Shown: positions 1 to 5,445 of the stretch, piece after piece
Position numbering within the stretch: position 1 is the stretch's first letter
Layout of the letters: the number at the start of each line of letters is the position of its first letter
Origin: a virus
Strand: one strand, 5' to 3'
IMG/VR virus record: IMGVR_UViG_3300046002_005298
Location: 1 to 21,420 of that record
Length of the DNA stretch: 21,420 bases
The notes under the pieces: model-generated
What the model was told of the DNA's origin: nothing
Database searches by the model: none
What the model saw: the letters and a program-made list of their open reading frames with translations, nothing else
Program-made: the position numbers and the translations under genes

Positions 1-2
1 CC

Positions 3-413
3 CATACCCACGGGGATATATATACCCCGCGCGTGAAGGGTCCGACGCCGACCGAGATCAGCCGGGGCTTCGCAGCGTTCTGGGCGGCCTATCCGAAGCG
101 GGTCGGCAAGGACGGGGCGGAAAAGTCGTTCGCCAAGGCGATGCGGCGCATCCAATCCGCCGAGCCTCTTGCCGTCATCCTCGCCGGACTGGAGCGGGCG
201 CTGCCCGGCTGGGACGACCCGCAGTTCATCCCGAACCCCGCAACGTGGCTCAACCAGGGCCGCTGGGACGACGACGCACCGCAACCGAAGGCCCTAGGAG
301 CCGCCCGAAATGACCGCCCTGACCGTTACGCCGCCAAGCAATCCAACTACGACGCCGCCCTCACCGGCTCTGAGTGGGCCTCTCAACTCGTGGCTGATCG
401 GCGAACGTTCTGA
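3..413 (+). CDS. Replication-initiator-like protein, C-terminal part (partial at left edge)
   Basis: The frame is open to the left edge, so the gene probably begins outside the window. A GTG at 33 is the only start codon ahead of the conserved part and has no Shine-Dalgarno sequence. The stretch FAAFWAAYPKRVGK followed by FIPNPATWLNQGRW is the signature found at the C-terminus of many phage and prophage replication proteins (helix-turn-helix or O-like initiators), a small domain thought to work in origin recognition or helicase loading. That function is family knowledge; no catalytic motif is visible here. The last ~100 nt overlap the next gene in another frame. If GTG 33 were the true start, the protein would be 126 residues and would lack the usual N-terminal DNA-binding half. 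The family call is fairly sure, the exact role is not. Confidence 0.65.
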   Translation, partial: HTHGDIYTPRVKGPTPTEISRGFAAFWAAYPKRVGKDGAEKSFAKAMRRIQSAEPLAVILAGLERALPGWDDPQFIPNPATWLNQGRWDDDAPQPKALGAARNDRPDRYAAKQSNYDAALTGSEWASQLVADRRTF

Positions 414-1005
414 CGCGGTGGCCATCGACACCATCCGCAAGTCGGAAATCCTGACTACGGAGGCCCGGCAGGCGATGCCCGCGCTCCGGGAAGCGGCTCT
501 CCGACCGGCGACGCACGACCAGATCAAGAGCATCATCGGCCAGCGCTTCGAGCTTTTCCCGCAGAGCCAACGCAGCGCCGACCAGTGGGCCGCGTGGTGG
601 GCTGACTACTTCGACGCGCTGGACGGGCTGACCCCGTTCGCGGTTGAGGCGGGGATGGCGGCATGGGTCCGGTCGGCGGATGCGGAGTTCATGTGCAAGC
701 CGGGCAAGCTGCGGGAGCTGGCCACGACGGTCCCGAACGATAACCGATGGGCCAAGGCTCACTACCGGGCGCAGAAGGCCACGGCTGAGCCTGTGAAGGC
801 GGAAGAGCCGGTGCGGGTGTCTGGACCGAACCCGACGCGAGAGGAGATCGCGGAGGTCATGGCGTCGTTCAAGATGACGATGGAAGCCAAAGACCCGATC
901 TTGAAGATGCGGAGCAGGTTTGAGCGTCCGTCGCCCTGCGCGCGTGTGGATAACACGGGTGTTTCGCCGGAAATGCGGGCGCTTTTACAGCAACGATACC
1001 GCTGA
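310..1005 (+). CDS. Hypothetical phage protein of the replication module
   Basis: A 231-residue protein that I cannot assign to a named function. The start at 310 has a good ribosome binding site (TAGGAG at 296-301) about 8 nt upstream, although it lies ~100 nt inside the preceding gene. The N-terminus (residues 1-30) is Pro/Thr/Ser-rich and probably disordered. The middle (about 70-150), with a Trp-rich QWAAWWADYFDAL segment and a KPGKLRELA segment, looks helical and resembles a domain often seen next to phage replication initiators. The C-terminal third is charged and low in conserved features. Its position right after a replication-initiator-like gene suggests a role in DNA replication or helicase loading, but this is context only. 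A later ATG at 475 is possible but has weaker support. Confidence 0.7.
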   Translation: MTALTVTPPSNPTTTPPSPALSGPLNSWLIGERSDAVAIDTIRKSEILTTEARQAMPALREAALRPATHDQIKSIIGQRFELFPQSQRSADQWAAWWADYFDALDGLTPFAVEAGMAAWVRSADAEFMCKPGKLRELATTVPNDNRWAKAHYRAQKATAEPVKAEEPVRVSGPNPTREEIAEVMASFKMTMEAKDPILKMRSRFERPSPCARVDNTGVSPEMRALLQQRYR

Positions 1006-1022
1006 TTGTGGTAGGCTGAAGC

Positions 1023-1100
1023 ATGACCCTCGGTCTTCAACTGAGAACAGCCGGGTACGAAGCCGCTTGCGGCGTAGTGAACCAAAGAAACCCCGCATGA
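1023..1100 (+). CDS. Micro-ORF, 25 residues, start of coupled chain
   Basis: An ATG-to-TGA frame of 26 codons beginning MTLGLQLRTAGYEAACG. An AGG at 1014-1016 lies about 6 nt upstream of the start, and the TGA overlaps the ATG of the next frame (ATGA at 1097-1100), the same arrangement used by the following genes. There is no recognisable domain. It is too short for sequence-based function, and it may be a leader peptide coupling translation into the next gene rather than a functional protein. Confidence is low because 25-codon frames are common by chance; the coupled junction is the main support. Confidence 0.35.
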   Translation: MTLGLQLRTAGYEAACGVVNQRNPA

Positions 1101-1255
1101 ACCGCTTTGAAACCACAGACCTGCTCGCTGCGGTGATCTTCCGCCATCTGCCTAACGGGACTTCCCGCCTAGCCCAATCTTCCCACCGAACTGCAAGGGC
1201 AGCAGCAGTCAGCGTCATGGATGAACTTGAAAGGATTAGCAGGAGCAAATCATGA
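1097..1255 (+). CDS. Small hypothetical protein, 52 residues
   Basis: Starts at ATG 1097 (MNRFETTDLLAAVIF) and ends at the TGA of an ATGA junction with the next gene at 1252-1255. The frame stays open upstream to 920, but that extension is Arg/Ser-rich, lies inside the preceding gene and has no ribosome binding site, so I prefer the internal ATG. The protein is predicted mostly helical, with a TDLLAAVIF start and a basic C-terminus (ERISRSKS); no known domain is recognised. The tight stop/start overlaps on both sides suggest translational coupling in one transcript that leads to the NusG-like gene. Confidence 0.5.
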   Translation: MNRFETTDLLAAVIFRHLPNGTSRLAQSSHRTARAAAVSVMDELERISRSKS

Positions 1256-1410
1256 TGGACCTCACGACGATTGATGGCCTGATCAAGTATCACCGCATGA
1301 TGGAAGCGCGGGCAAGAACGACTTCCAGCATGATTATGCATTTCGACGCGGCGCAGACCCTTGAGCGCATCGCCAAGGCCGAAGTGAACCAAAACAAGGT
1401 GAACCCATGA
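1252..1410 (+). CDS. Small hypothetical protein, 52 residues
   Basis: Begins MMDLTTIDGLIKYHRMMEAR with AGGAG at 1241-1245, about 6 nt before the start, and ends at the TGA of an ATGA overlap with the 1407 gene. The composition is Met-rich in the first 30 residues (six Met) and amphipathic helical, with no membrane segment and no recognised family. Both ends sit in start/stop overlaps, so it is very likely translated together with its neighbours. Function unknown; such tiny early or middle phage proteins are often host-interaction factors, but nothing in the sequence says which host target, if any, it has. Confidence 0.55.
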   Translation: MMDLTTIDGLIKYHRMMEARARTTSSMIMHFDAAQTLERIAKAEVNQNKVNP

Positions 1411-1691
1411 CCACGATGCTGGAGACCATGGCGAGGGCGACCTACGCCAAGTGGATCGAGGACGTTCGGGATTTGGAACCGTCATGGGACGACCTGCCCG
1501 ACAGCCACCGCGACAGGTTGATCGACGCATCCCGCGCAGCCCTTCAGTCTATAAGGGAGCCGAGCGAGGCTGCGCGTGTCGCGGCAGCCGAGGCTGGTGA
1601 CGACTATTATCTGGGCGACAAGATCACATGGGAAGAAATCCCGGTGATGTTCACCGCCATGATTGACGCTATCCTCGAAGGGAAAGCCTGA
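1407..1691 (+). CDS. Hypothetical phage protein, 94 residues
   Basis: Starts MTTMLETMARATYAKWIEDV, is acidic, and is predicted to be all-helical. It contains a DLPDSHRDRLIDASRAAL segment similar in style to a small protein commonly found in alphaproteobacterial phages and prophages, for which I know no function. The start at 1407 overlaps the preceding stop (ATGA), and the stop at 1689-1691 shares its last A with the next ATG (TGATG). The low content of rare codons and the consistent G/C third positions support coding. It lies three frames upstream of the NusG-like gene in the same coupled chain. No membrane helix, Cys pair or catalytic motif is seen. Confidence 0.75.
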   Translation: MTTMLETMARATYAKWIEDVRDLEPSWDDLPDSHRDRLIDASRAALQSIREPSEAARVAAAEAGDDYYLGDKITWEEIPVMFTAMIDAILEGKA

Positions 1692-1765
1692 TGGCCAAGC
1701 GAAAGAAGCCTACAGACCCGCAGGACATGGCCTCGGTTGCCGAGCGCCGGGAGCACAGAAAATGA
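1691..1765 (+). CDS. Micro-ORF, 24 residues, leader of the NusG-like gene
   Basis: A 25-codon frame starting MAKRKKPTDPQDMASVAERR. It begins on the last A of the preceding stop and ends in ATGA with the start of the NusG-like gene at 1762. The peptide is strongly basic at its N-terminus and acidic in the middle. It could be a real micro-protein or simply a coupling leader that sets the translation rate of the gene behind it. The upstream GAAGG at 1678-1682 could serve as ribosome binding site. Support rests on the double overlap only. Confidence 0.4.
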   Translation: MAKRKKPTDPQDMASVAERREHRK

Positions 1766-2355
1766 CGTTGCGTTGGTACGCGGCCCAAACCAATCCCCTG
1801 TGCGAGCGGCGCGCCGAGGCTGGCCTTCGTGAGCACGGCTTCACCGTGTTCCTGCCCGTCGAGACGAAGTGGAAGCGAAGCCGCTCCAAGGCGCGCGAAC
1901 GGGTCAATACGCCCTTGTTCACGGGCTACATCTTCGTGGGCGTGGGGCCGTGGCAATCGCTCTATCAGGTCCGCCAGATCGACGGCATCCGGGGCCTGGT
2001 ATGCGGCCACGACGGCGAGCCTATCGACATGACGTGGATGCCGGTCCAGTTGCCGAGCGGACGCTTCCTGCGGAACCCGGACGGTACGCTGGCCAAGGTC
2101 AGCTTCGTCTATGATCTGCAAGCCCGGCAAGCCGGTGGCGAGTTCGACCACACGCCCGCCCGCCGCTCTCTGTTCAGGAAGGGGGACAAGGCCCGCATCA
2201 TGCTCGACGGACCCCTTAAGGACCAGATCGCGGAGGTTCTGGAGGCGAACGACGAAGGGCGGGTCAAGCTGCTGCTGTCAGCCAAGTTCGGATGGCGAAC
2301 GACGCTCGACAGCGACCAGCTTGAGCACCCGGAAGAACTGCTGAAAGCCGCCTAA
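1762..2355 (+). CDS. Phage NusG/RfaH-like transcription elongation factor
   Basis: A 197-residue NusG paralog. Residues 4-62 form the start of the NGN domain, which binds the RNA-polymerase clamp: RWYAAQTNP, then GLREHGFTVFLPVE, then TPLFTGYIFV, the best conserved NusG/RfaH signature. Residues about 137-188 form a KOW domain (FRKGDKARIMLDGPLKDQ ... KFGWRTTLDSDQLE). The linker between them (about 95-135) is longer than in housekeeping NusG. NusG-family paralogs travel with RNA polymerase and suppress pausing or termination, often on one dedicated operon. The gene is the last of a chain of overlapping small genes and lies just before the packaging and structural genes, so a late-gene antiterminator role is likely (inference). 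The start at 1762 is chosen because of the ATGA junction and because the NGN domain begins right there; the upstream open frame has no NusG similarity. Confidence 0.88.
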   Translation: MTLRWYAAQTNPLCERRAEAGLREHGFTVFLPVETKWKRSRSKARERVNTPLFTGYIFVGVGPWQSLYQVRQIDGIRGLVCGHDGEPIDMTWMPVQLPSGRFLRNPDGTLAKVSFVYDLQARQAGGEFDHTPARRSLFRKGDKARIMLDGPLKDQIAEVLEANDEGRVKLLLSAKFGWRTTLDSDQLEHPEELLKAA

Positions 2356-2373
2356 TGGTGGCGTTCGCTTTTT
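2342..2373 (+). terminator. Probable intrinsic terminator overlapping the NusG-like stop codon
   Basis: Bases 2342-2352 pair with 2357-2367 (six continuous pairs at the loop end, one A/G mismatch, then four more), with a TAAT loop that contains the stop codon, followed by CTTTTT at 2368-2373. The stem plus T-run fits a Rho-independent terminator, although the mismatch and the short T-run make it moderate in strength. It would separate the early/middle chain from the late genes, and read-through would be a natural target of the factor encoded just before it. Confidence 0.45.
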
Positions 2374-2531
2374 ACCCCTACTAGGTGTTGCGTTCTCGTT
2401 TTGTCCGTGTTAGCGTCCACGGGACGACCGGCGAACAATAGCAACAGCAACCCCTAGTGGGGCGTCCCGGCCAAAGACCAACCCGCGTTTTTCCGTGGCG
2501 AGGTCGGGTGCGGGAGCAATGGCGAGGCACC

Positions 2532-3176
2532 GTGCGGCTTAGTTACCTCTATGTGGTCGGGCCGCGAGGCGGTGATGTCGTCAAGATCGGGCGAGCGCAG
2601 GATGTGCGGTCCCGGCTCTGCGGCCTCCAGATTGGCCAGTGGCAGGAAATCGAAATCCTGGACACGGTGTCCCTGCCTTGGCGGGCCGTTAAGGCGGCAG
2701 AGGCGTTGACACATAAGCGGCTGGCCTCAGACAGGCTTCGCGGCGAGTGGTTCAAGGTGTCGCCCGAGCGGGCTGCGGGTGTGGCGCTTCACGCGGCCAC
2801 GCAATGCACACTGGACCGAGGGATGCAGAACCGCTTCGACCTGTGCAACCACTTCTGCATGGCGAAGAGTCCGGCGCTGGCCATAGAGGCGCTGTCGGCA
2901 TACCGAACGGCGATGCTGCGGGGCCAAACAGGGCAGATCAACCACGCCCTTCTCGACCACATCGGAATGGCCGCTTACGGCGTGTTCCGCCAGATCATCG
3001 AAGACGGCCCTGTGGTGCGGGACGGTCGCCAGTTCTACAGCGAGCTTCAGTCGGACTTCCGCCTGCTGGATACCGTGGAGCAAGGCTTCGTGAAGGCGCT
3101 CAACTTCCTGATCGACCGCCACAACGGTTTTGACGAAGACGACAGCATGGCGGACCTGATCGCCGCTGCGGCCTAG
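2532..3176 (+). CDS. GIY-YIG / T5orf172-type nuclease-fold protein
   Basis: The N-terminal ~85 residues match the T5orf172/MUG113 branch of the GIY-YIG fold: LSYLYVVG (first strand with the degenerate GIY position, residues 3-10), VVKIGRA (17-22, the YIG-like strand), DVRSRL with the usual Arg (24-29), Glu57 and His61 on a helix, and RGEWFKV (70-76). The remaining ~125 residues are helical and not recognised. GIY-YIG proteins cut DNA as homing or repair nucleases, but T5orf172 members in phages are mostly uncharacterised. I prefer the GTG at 2532, which has GAGG a few bases upstream and falls just before the domain; the frame is open from GTG 2457, which would add 25 Arg-rich residues. A free-standing nuclease-like gene next to terminase genes is a common phage pattern, sometimes linked to packaging. 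Fold call is good, activity uncertain. Confidence 0.7.
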   Translation: MRLSYLYVVGPRGGDVVKIGRAQDVRSRLCGLQIGQWQEIEILDTVSLPWRAVKAAEALTHKRLASDRLRGEWFKVSPERAAGVALHAATQCTLDRGMQNRFDLCNHFCMAKSPALAIEALSAYRTAMLRGQTGQINHALLDHIGMAAYGVFRQIIEDGPVVRDGRQFYSELQSDFRLLDTVEQGFVKALNFLIDRHNGFDEDDSMADLIAAAA

Positions 3177-3424
3177 TTACCAGTTCCCAGAGCGGGACTT
3201 GAAGCCCACCGCTTACAGGTGGCCACCGGCGTCATGACCAGGTGAGACATTCCAGAATCTGCGAGGCGGTCGCCCTTCCGGTTTATCGGTGGGGAAGCTT
3301 GCAAGCCCATCGCCTCGCAGGCCCCCATCCACGCCCCCGCACACGCTGATCAAAGCCACGGCAAGCCCGTAGGCACTACTGCGCACAGAGGCGGTGAGGC
3401 GTGGATACCTACACGGAGAGACCG
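3177..3424. other. Gene-poor structured region upstream of the packaging genes
   Basis: I see no convincing gene on either strand here. The region holds several inverted repeats: a CCACC/GGTGG hairpin with a 7-nt loop (3206-3222), overlapping the 10-base palindrome GGTGGCCACC (3218-3227); the palindrome GTCATGAC (3231-3238); and a long stem at 3258-3321 listed separately. No clear sigma-70-like promoter is seen. Its place just ahead of the terminase genes makes a packaging-recognition site, late-promoter region or small RNA possible (inference). Confidence 0.4.
3258..3321. repeat. Long inverted repeat with internal hairpins (possible structured RNA or DNA site)
   Basis: CTGCGAGGCG at 3259-3268 is the perfect reverse complement of CGCCTCGCAG at 3311-3320. 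The pairing extends by wobble or Watson-Crick pairs to 3258-3270 with 3309-3321, about 13 pairs. The enclosed 38 nt can form further hairpins: CTTCC (3275-3279) with GGAAG (3293-3297), or CCG/CGG around GTTTAT, and the palindrome GCTTGCAAGC (3297-3306). No T-run follows, so it is not a standard terminator. It could be a non-coding RNA, a regulatory site or a packaging/recombination site; the sequence cannot decide. Confidence 0.55.
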
Positions 3425-3517
3425 ATGCGTTCGACCGACATACTCATTGCCCGCGAAGGCTTCTTGATCGGTGACGGCGGCGGCGGCTGCATCGAAGGCT
3501 TCGGCGGCATCCGCTAA
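3425..3517 (+). CDS. Possible Gly-rich micro-ORF, 30 residues
   Basis: The frame starts MRSTDILIAREGFLIGDG and continues with four consecutive Gly, one Cys and a GFGGIR end. It is preceded by ACGGAGAGACC (3413-3423), the same 11 bases that precede the tailspike gene start at 17866, which is the main reason to list it. There is no recognised family. It could be a tiny structural or regulatory peptide, or a chance frame behind a ribosome-binding-like sequence. Confidence 0.3.
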   Translation: MRSTDILIAREGFLIGDGGGGCIEGFGGIR

Positions 3518-3592
3518 CCACGCCATCCCGTCTGTGTACTGAGCCAAGGCAACGGCCAGCACGGGAAGGCGAGACAATCACAGGAGGGCGCA

Positions 3593-3901
3593 ATGCGTAT
3601 CACCGTCCTCAAGCGTGGAGGCCTGTCGGTATTCGGCGGGACATACGACGCGCAGACCAACCGGGCCAAAACAGACACCGATCAGCAGCAGACTGTTGAG
3701 CTGGTGTTCCCCGAGACAATCACGGCGCTGGCCCTGACGGAGAACGGCATCGACGCCGGTTCAGTCACGATCAGCGGCACCAAGGCGACATTCACCATTT
3801 CAGGGTCCGGCTCCCTGGAGTGCATTGCGACGATGGGCAGCGAAAGGCCCAAGGTCACCATTCAAGCCGAGAGCGTCAGCCCCAGCGATTACGGCGGCTG
3901 A
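3593..3901 (+). CDS. Hypothetical protein, 102 residues, predicted beta-rich
   Basis: The start at 3593 has an excellent ribosome binding site (AGGAGG, about 5 nt upstream). The protein starts MRITVLKRGGLSVFGGTYD and alternates short beta-prone stretches (VELVFPETITALAL, SVTISGTKATFTISGSG) with Gly/Ser/Thr turns, suggesting a small beta-sandwich or Ig-like fold such as seen in phage decoration or accessory proteins. No membrane segment, no catalytic motif, a single Cys. It is the first well-supported gene of the packaging and head module, about 20 nt ahead of the small-terminase-like gene. Without a recognised family the function stays open; a minor virion component is one guess. Confidence 0.7.
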   Translation: MRITVLKRGGLSVFGGTYDAQTNRAKTDTDQQQTVELVFPETITALALTENGIDAGSVTISGTKATFTISGSGSLECIATMGSERPKVTIQAESVSPSDYGG

Positions 3902-3923
3902 TCTTTTATCGGAAAAATCAGAC

Positions 3924-4223
3924 ATGGCCCGAGGCGGTAAACGCGAAGGCGCTGGAAGGCCGAAAGGCGCGCTGAACAAGGTGACCGCCAGCGTCATGGA
4001 GGCGGCGCAGTCGTTCACCACGGACGCGCTCTCAACCCTCGCTGAGATCATGCGTAACCCTGAGCATCCGGCTGCGGCGCGGGTGTCAGCGGCCAACGCA
4101 TTGCTCGACAGAGGTCATGGGAAGCCGACGCAGAGCGTGGAGTTGGACGGCTCGCTCGACATAGAGGCGCACATCAGCGAGATCAGGCGAACCGTTGTCG
4201 ATCCTCTGCATCCAGACGCCTAG
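3924..4223 (+). CDS. Small-terminase-like DNA-binding protein
   Basis: A 99-residue protein starting MARGGKREGAGRPKGALNK. The basic GRPKG-containing N-terminus (residues 4-20) is AT-hook-like, and the helical part SAANALLDRGHGKPTQ (about 54-70) is typical of short proteins encoded directly before PBSX-type large terminases in proteobacterial phages, commonly annotated as small terminase or KGG-type packaging proteins. In that role it would bind the packaging site and regulate the motor (family inference). The gene overlaps the large terminase start by about 29 nt. The ATG at 3924 is preferred: it fits the conserved start of this family, although the ribosome binding site (CGGA at 3909-3912) is weak. 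The upstream open frame lies inside the previous gene. The protein is shorter than classical small terminases, so the name is provisional. Confidence 0.65.
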   Translation: MARGGKREGAGRPKGALNKVTASVMEAAQSFTTDALSTLAEIMRNPEHPAAARVSAANALLDRGHGKPTQSVELDGSLDIEAHISEIRRTVVDPLHPDA

Positions 4224-5445
4224 AGCGTTCCTCCCGCTTCTCAAGCCTGCACGATACAAGGGAGCCAAGGGCGGGCGGGGTTCTGGCAAGAGCCATTTCT
4301 TCGGAGAGCTTGCGGTCGAGGAGGCTGTGACCGGCCACGTTCGGTTTGCCTGCCTTCGTGAGACGCAGACCAGCATCAAGGACTCGGTCAAGCAGTTGGT
4401 CGAGGACAAGATCAGGAAGCTCGGCGTCGAGCATCTGTTCAGGATTACCGAGACGGAAATCCGGGGGCCGAACGACAGCCTGTTCATCTTCAAGGGCCTT
4501 CAGAACCACACGGCGGCGTCGATCAAGTCGCTGGAGGGGTTCAACAGGGCTTGGATTGAGGAAGCGCAGACGATCAGTCAGCGGTCGTTGGACATCGCTA
4601 CGCCGACGTTCCGAACGCCCGGCGCGGAGATGTGGTTCTCATGGAACCCCAACCACGCCAACGACCCGGTCGAGCGGCTGTTCAGCGACAACCAGGGCGA
4701 CCCGGACTTTGTCTGTGTCGAGGCCAACTACCGCGATAACCCGTGGTTCTGGGACACGGCGCTCGCCAAGGACATGGAGCGCGACAAGGCTCGCGACCCT
4801 GAGAAATACCAGCACGTCTGGGGTGGTGGATATCAGACCAGCTCAGAAGCCCGCGTCTTCCGTAACTGGAAGGTTGAGGCATTCGAGACAGCGCCCGGTT
4901 CGGAGTTCCGGTTCGGGGCCGATTGGGGTTTCTCGGTCGATCCTACCGTCCTGGTTCGCTGCTATCTGGATGGCCGAACGCTCTACGTCGATCAATGCGC
5001 TTGGGAAGTAGGCTGCGAGATCGACAAGACCCCGGCGCTGTTCGATCAGATCGAGGGTGCGAGGAAGTGGACCATCACGGCGGACAGCGCGAGGCCTGAG
5101 ACGGTCTCGTATATGCGCCGACAGGGCTTCCGCATCGTCCCTGCGATCAAGGGGCCGGGTTCGATTGAGGACGGTATCGAGTTCCTCAAGTCGTTCGACA
5201 TCGTTGTTCACCCGCGTTGTCAGCACGTCGCTGATGAGCTGACGCGGTTCTCGTTCAAGACCGACAGCCTGACGGGGGAAATCCTGCCGGTGCTGGAGGA
5301 CAAGGACAACCACACGATTGACGCCCTGCGGTACGCGCTGGAGGCGTTGCGCCGCACCTGGAAGAAGACTGTCCCGCCGCCCGCTCCCGTTCGGGATAGG
5401 TGGGACCGCAGACGAGAGGAAGGCCCGGATTGGAAACTAGCCTGA
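4195..5445 (+). CDS. terL: Terminase large subunit (PBSX-type)
   Basis: A complete 416-residue packaging motor and nuclease. ATPase domain: Walker A GGRGSGKS (26-33), Walker B AWIEEAQ (119-125, Glu122/123), and the coupling motif FSWNPNH (148-154). RNase-H-fold nuclease domain: GADWGFSVDP with Asp243, TADSARPE with Asp297 and DNHTIDALRYALE with Asp376, giving the expected acidic triad. The enzyme pumps DNA through the portal into the prohead and cuts the concatemer. The start is TTG 4195, chosen because family members begin a few residues before the QTPRAFLPLL segment and because an AGG lies about 7 nt upstream; no ATG or GTG suits. It overlaps the gene before by 29 nt and the portal start by about 16 nt, consistent with one coupled packaging operon. 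All key residues are present. Confidence 0.95.
   Translation: MSILCIQTPRAFLPLLKPARYKGAKGGRGSGKSHFFGELAVEEAVTGHVRFACLRETQTSIKDSVKQLVEDKIRKLGVEHLFRITETEIRGPNDSLFIFKGLQNHTAASIKSLEGFNRAWIEEAQTISQRSLDIATPTFRTPGAEMWFSWNPNHANDPVERLFSDNQGDPDFVCVEANYRDNPWFWDTALAKDMERDKARDPEKYQHVWGGGYQTSSEARVFRNWKVEAFETAPGSEFRFGADWGFSVDPTVLVRCYLDGRTLYVDQCAWEVGCEIDKTPALFDQIEGARKWTITADSARPETVSYMRRQGFRIVPAIKGPGSIEDGIEFLKSFDIVVHPRCQHVADELTRFSFKTDSLTGEILPVLEDKDNHTIDALRYALEALRRTWKKTVPPPAPVRDRWDRRREEGPDWKLA

Noticed and set aside
920-1096. Longer upstream start for the 1097 gene (open frame from 920)
   Set aside because: The extra part is Arg/Ser-rich, lies mostly inside the preceding gene in another frame and has no ribosome binding site, while ATG 1097 shows an ATGA junction like its neighbours.
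2388-2416. Possible promoter TTGCGT - 17 nt - TAGCGT before the GIY-YIG gene
   Set aside because: Spacing is right but both boxes match the sigma-70 consensus poorly, and GC-rich alphaproteobacterial promoters cannot be called reliably by eye.
3185-3258. Functional tRNA gene on the minus strand
   Set aside because: The anticodon-like stem overlaps the T-arm, the loop lacks U33 and the acceptor strands do not pair, so no working cloverleaf can be drawn.
3350-3577. Minus-strand frame of 75 codons in the gene-poor region
   Set aside because: It needs a TTG start, is Ala-rich through a GC repeat, and has no ribosome binding site or recognisable similarity; more likely a chance frame.
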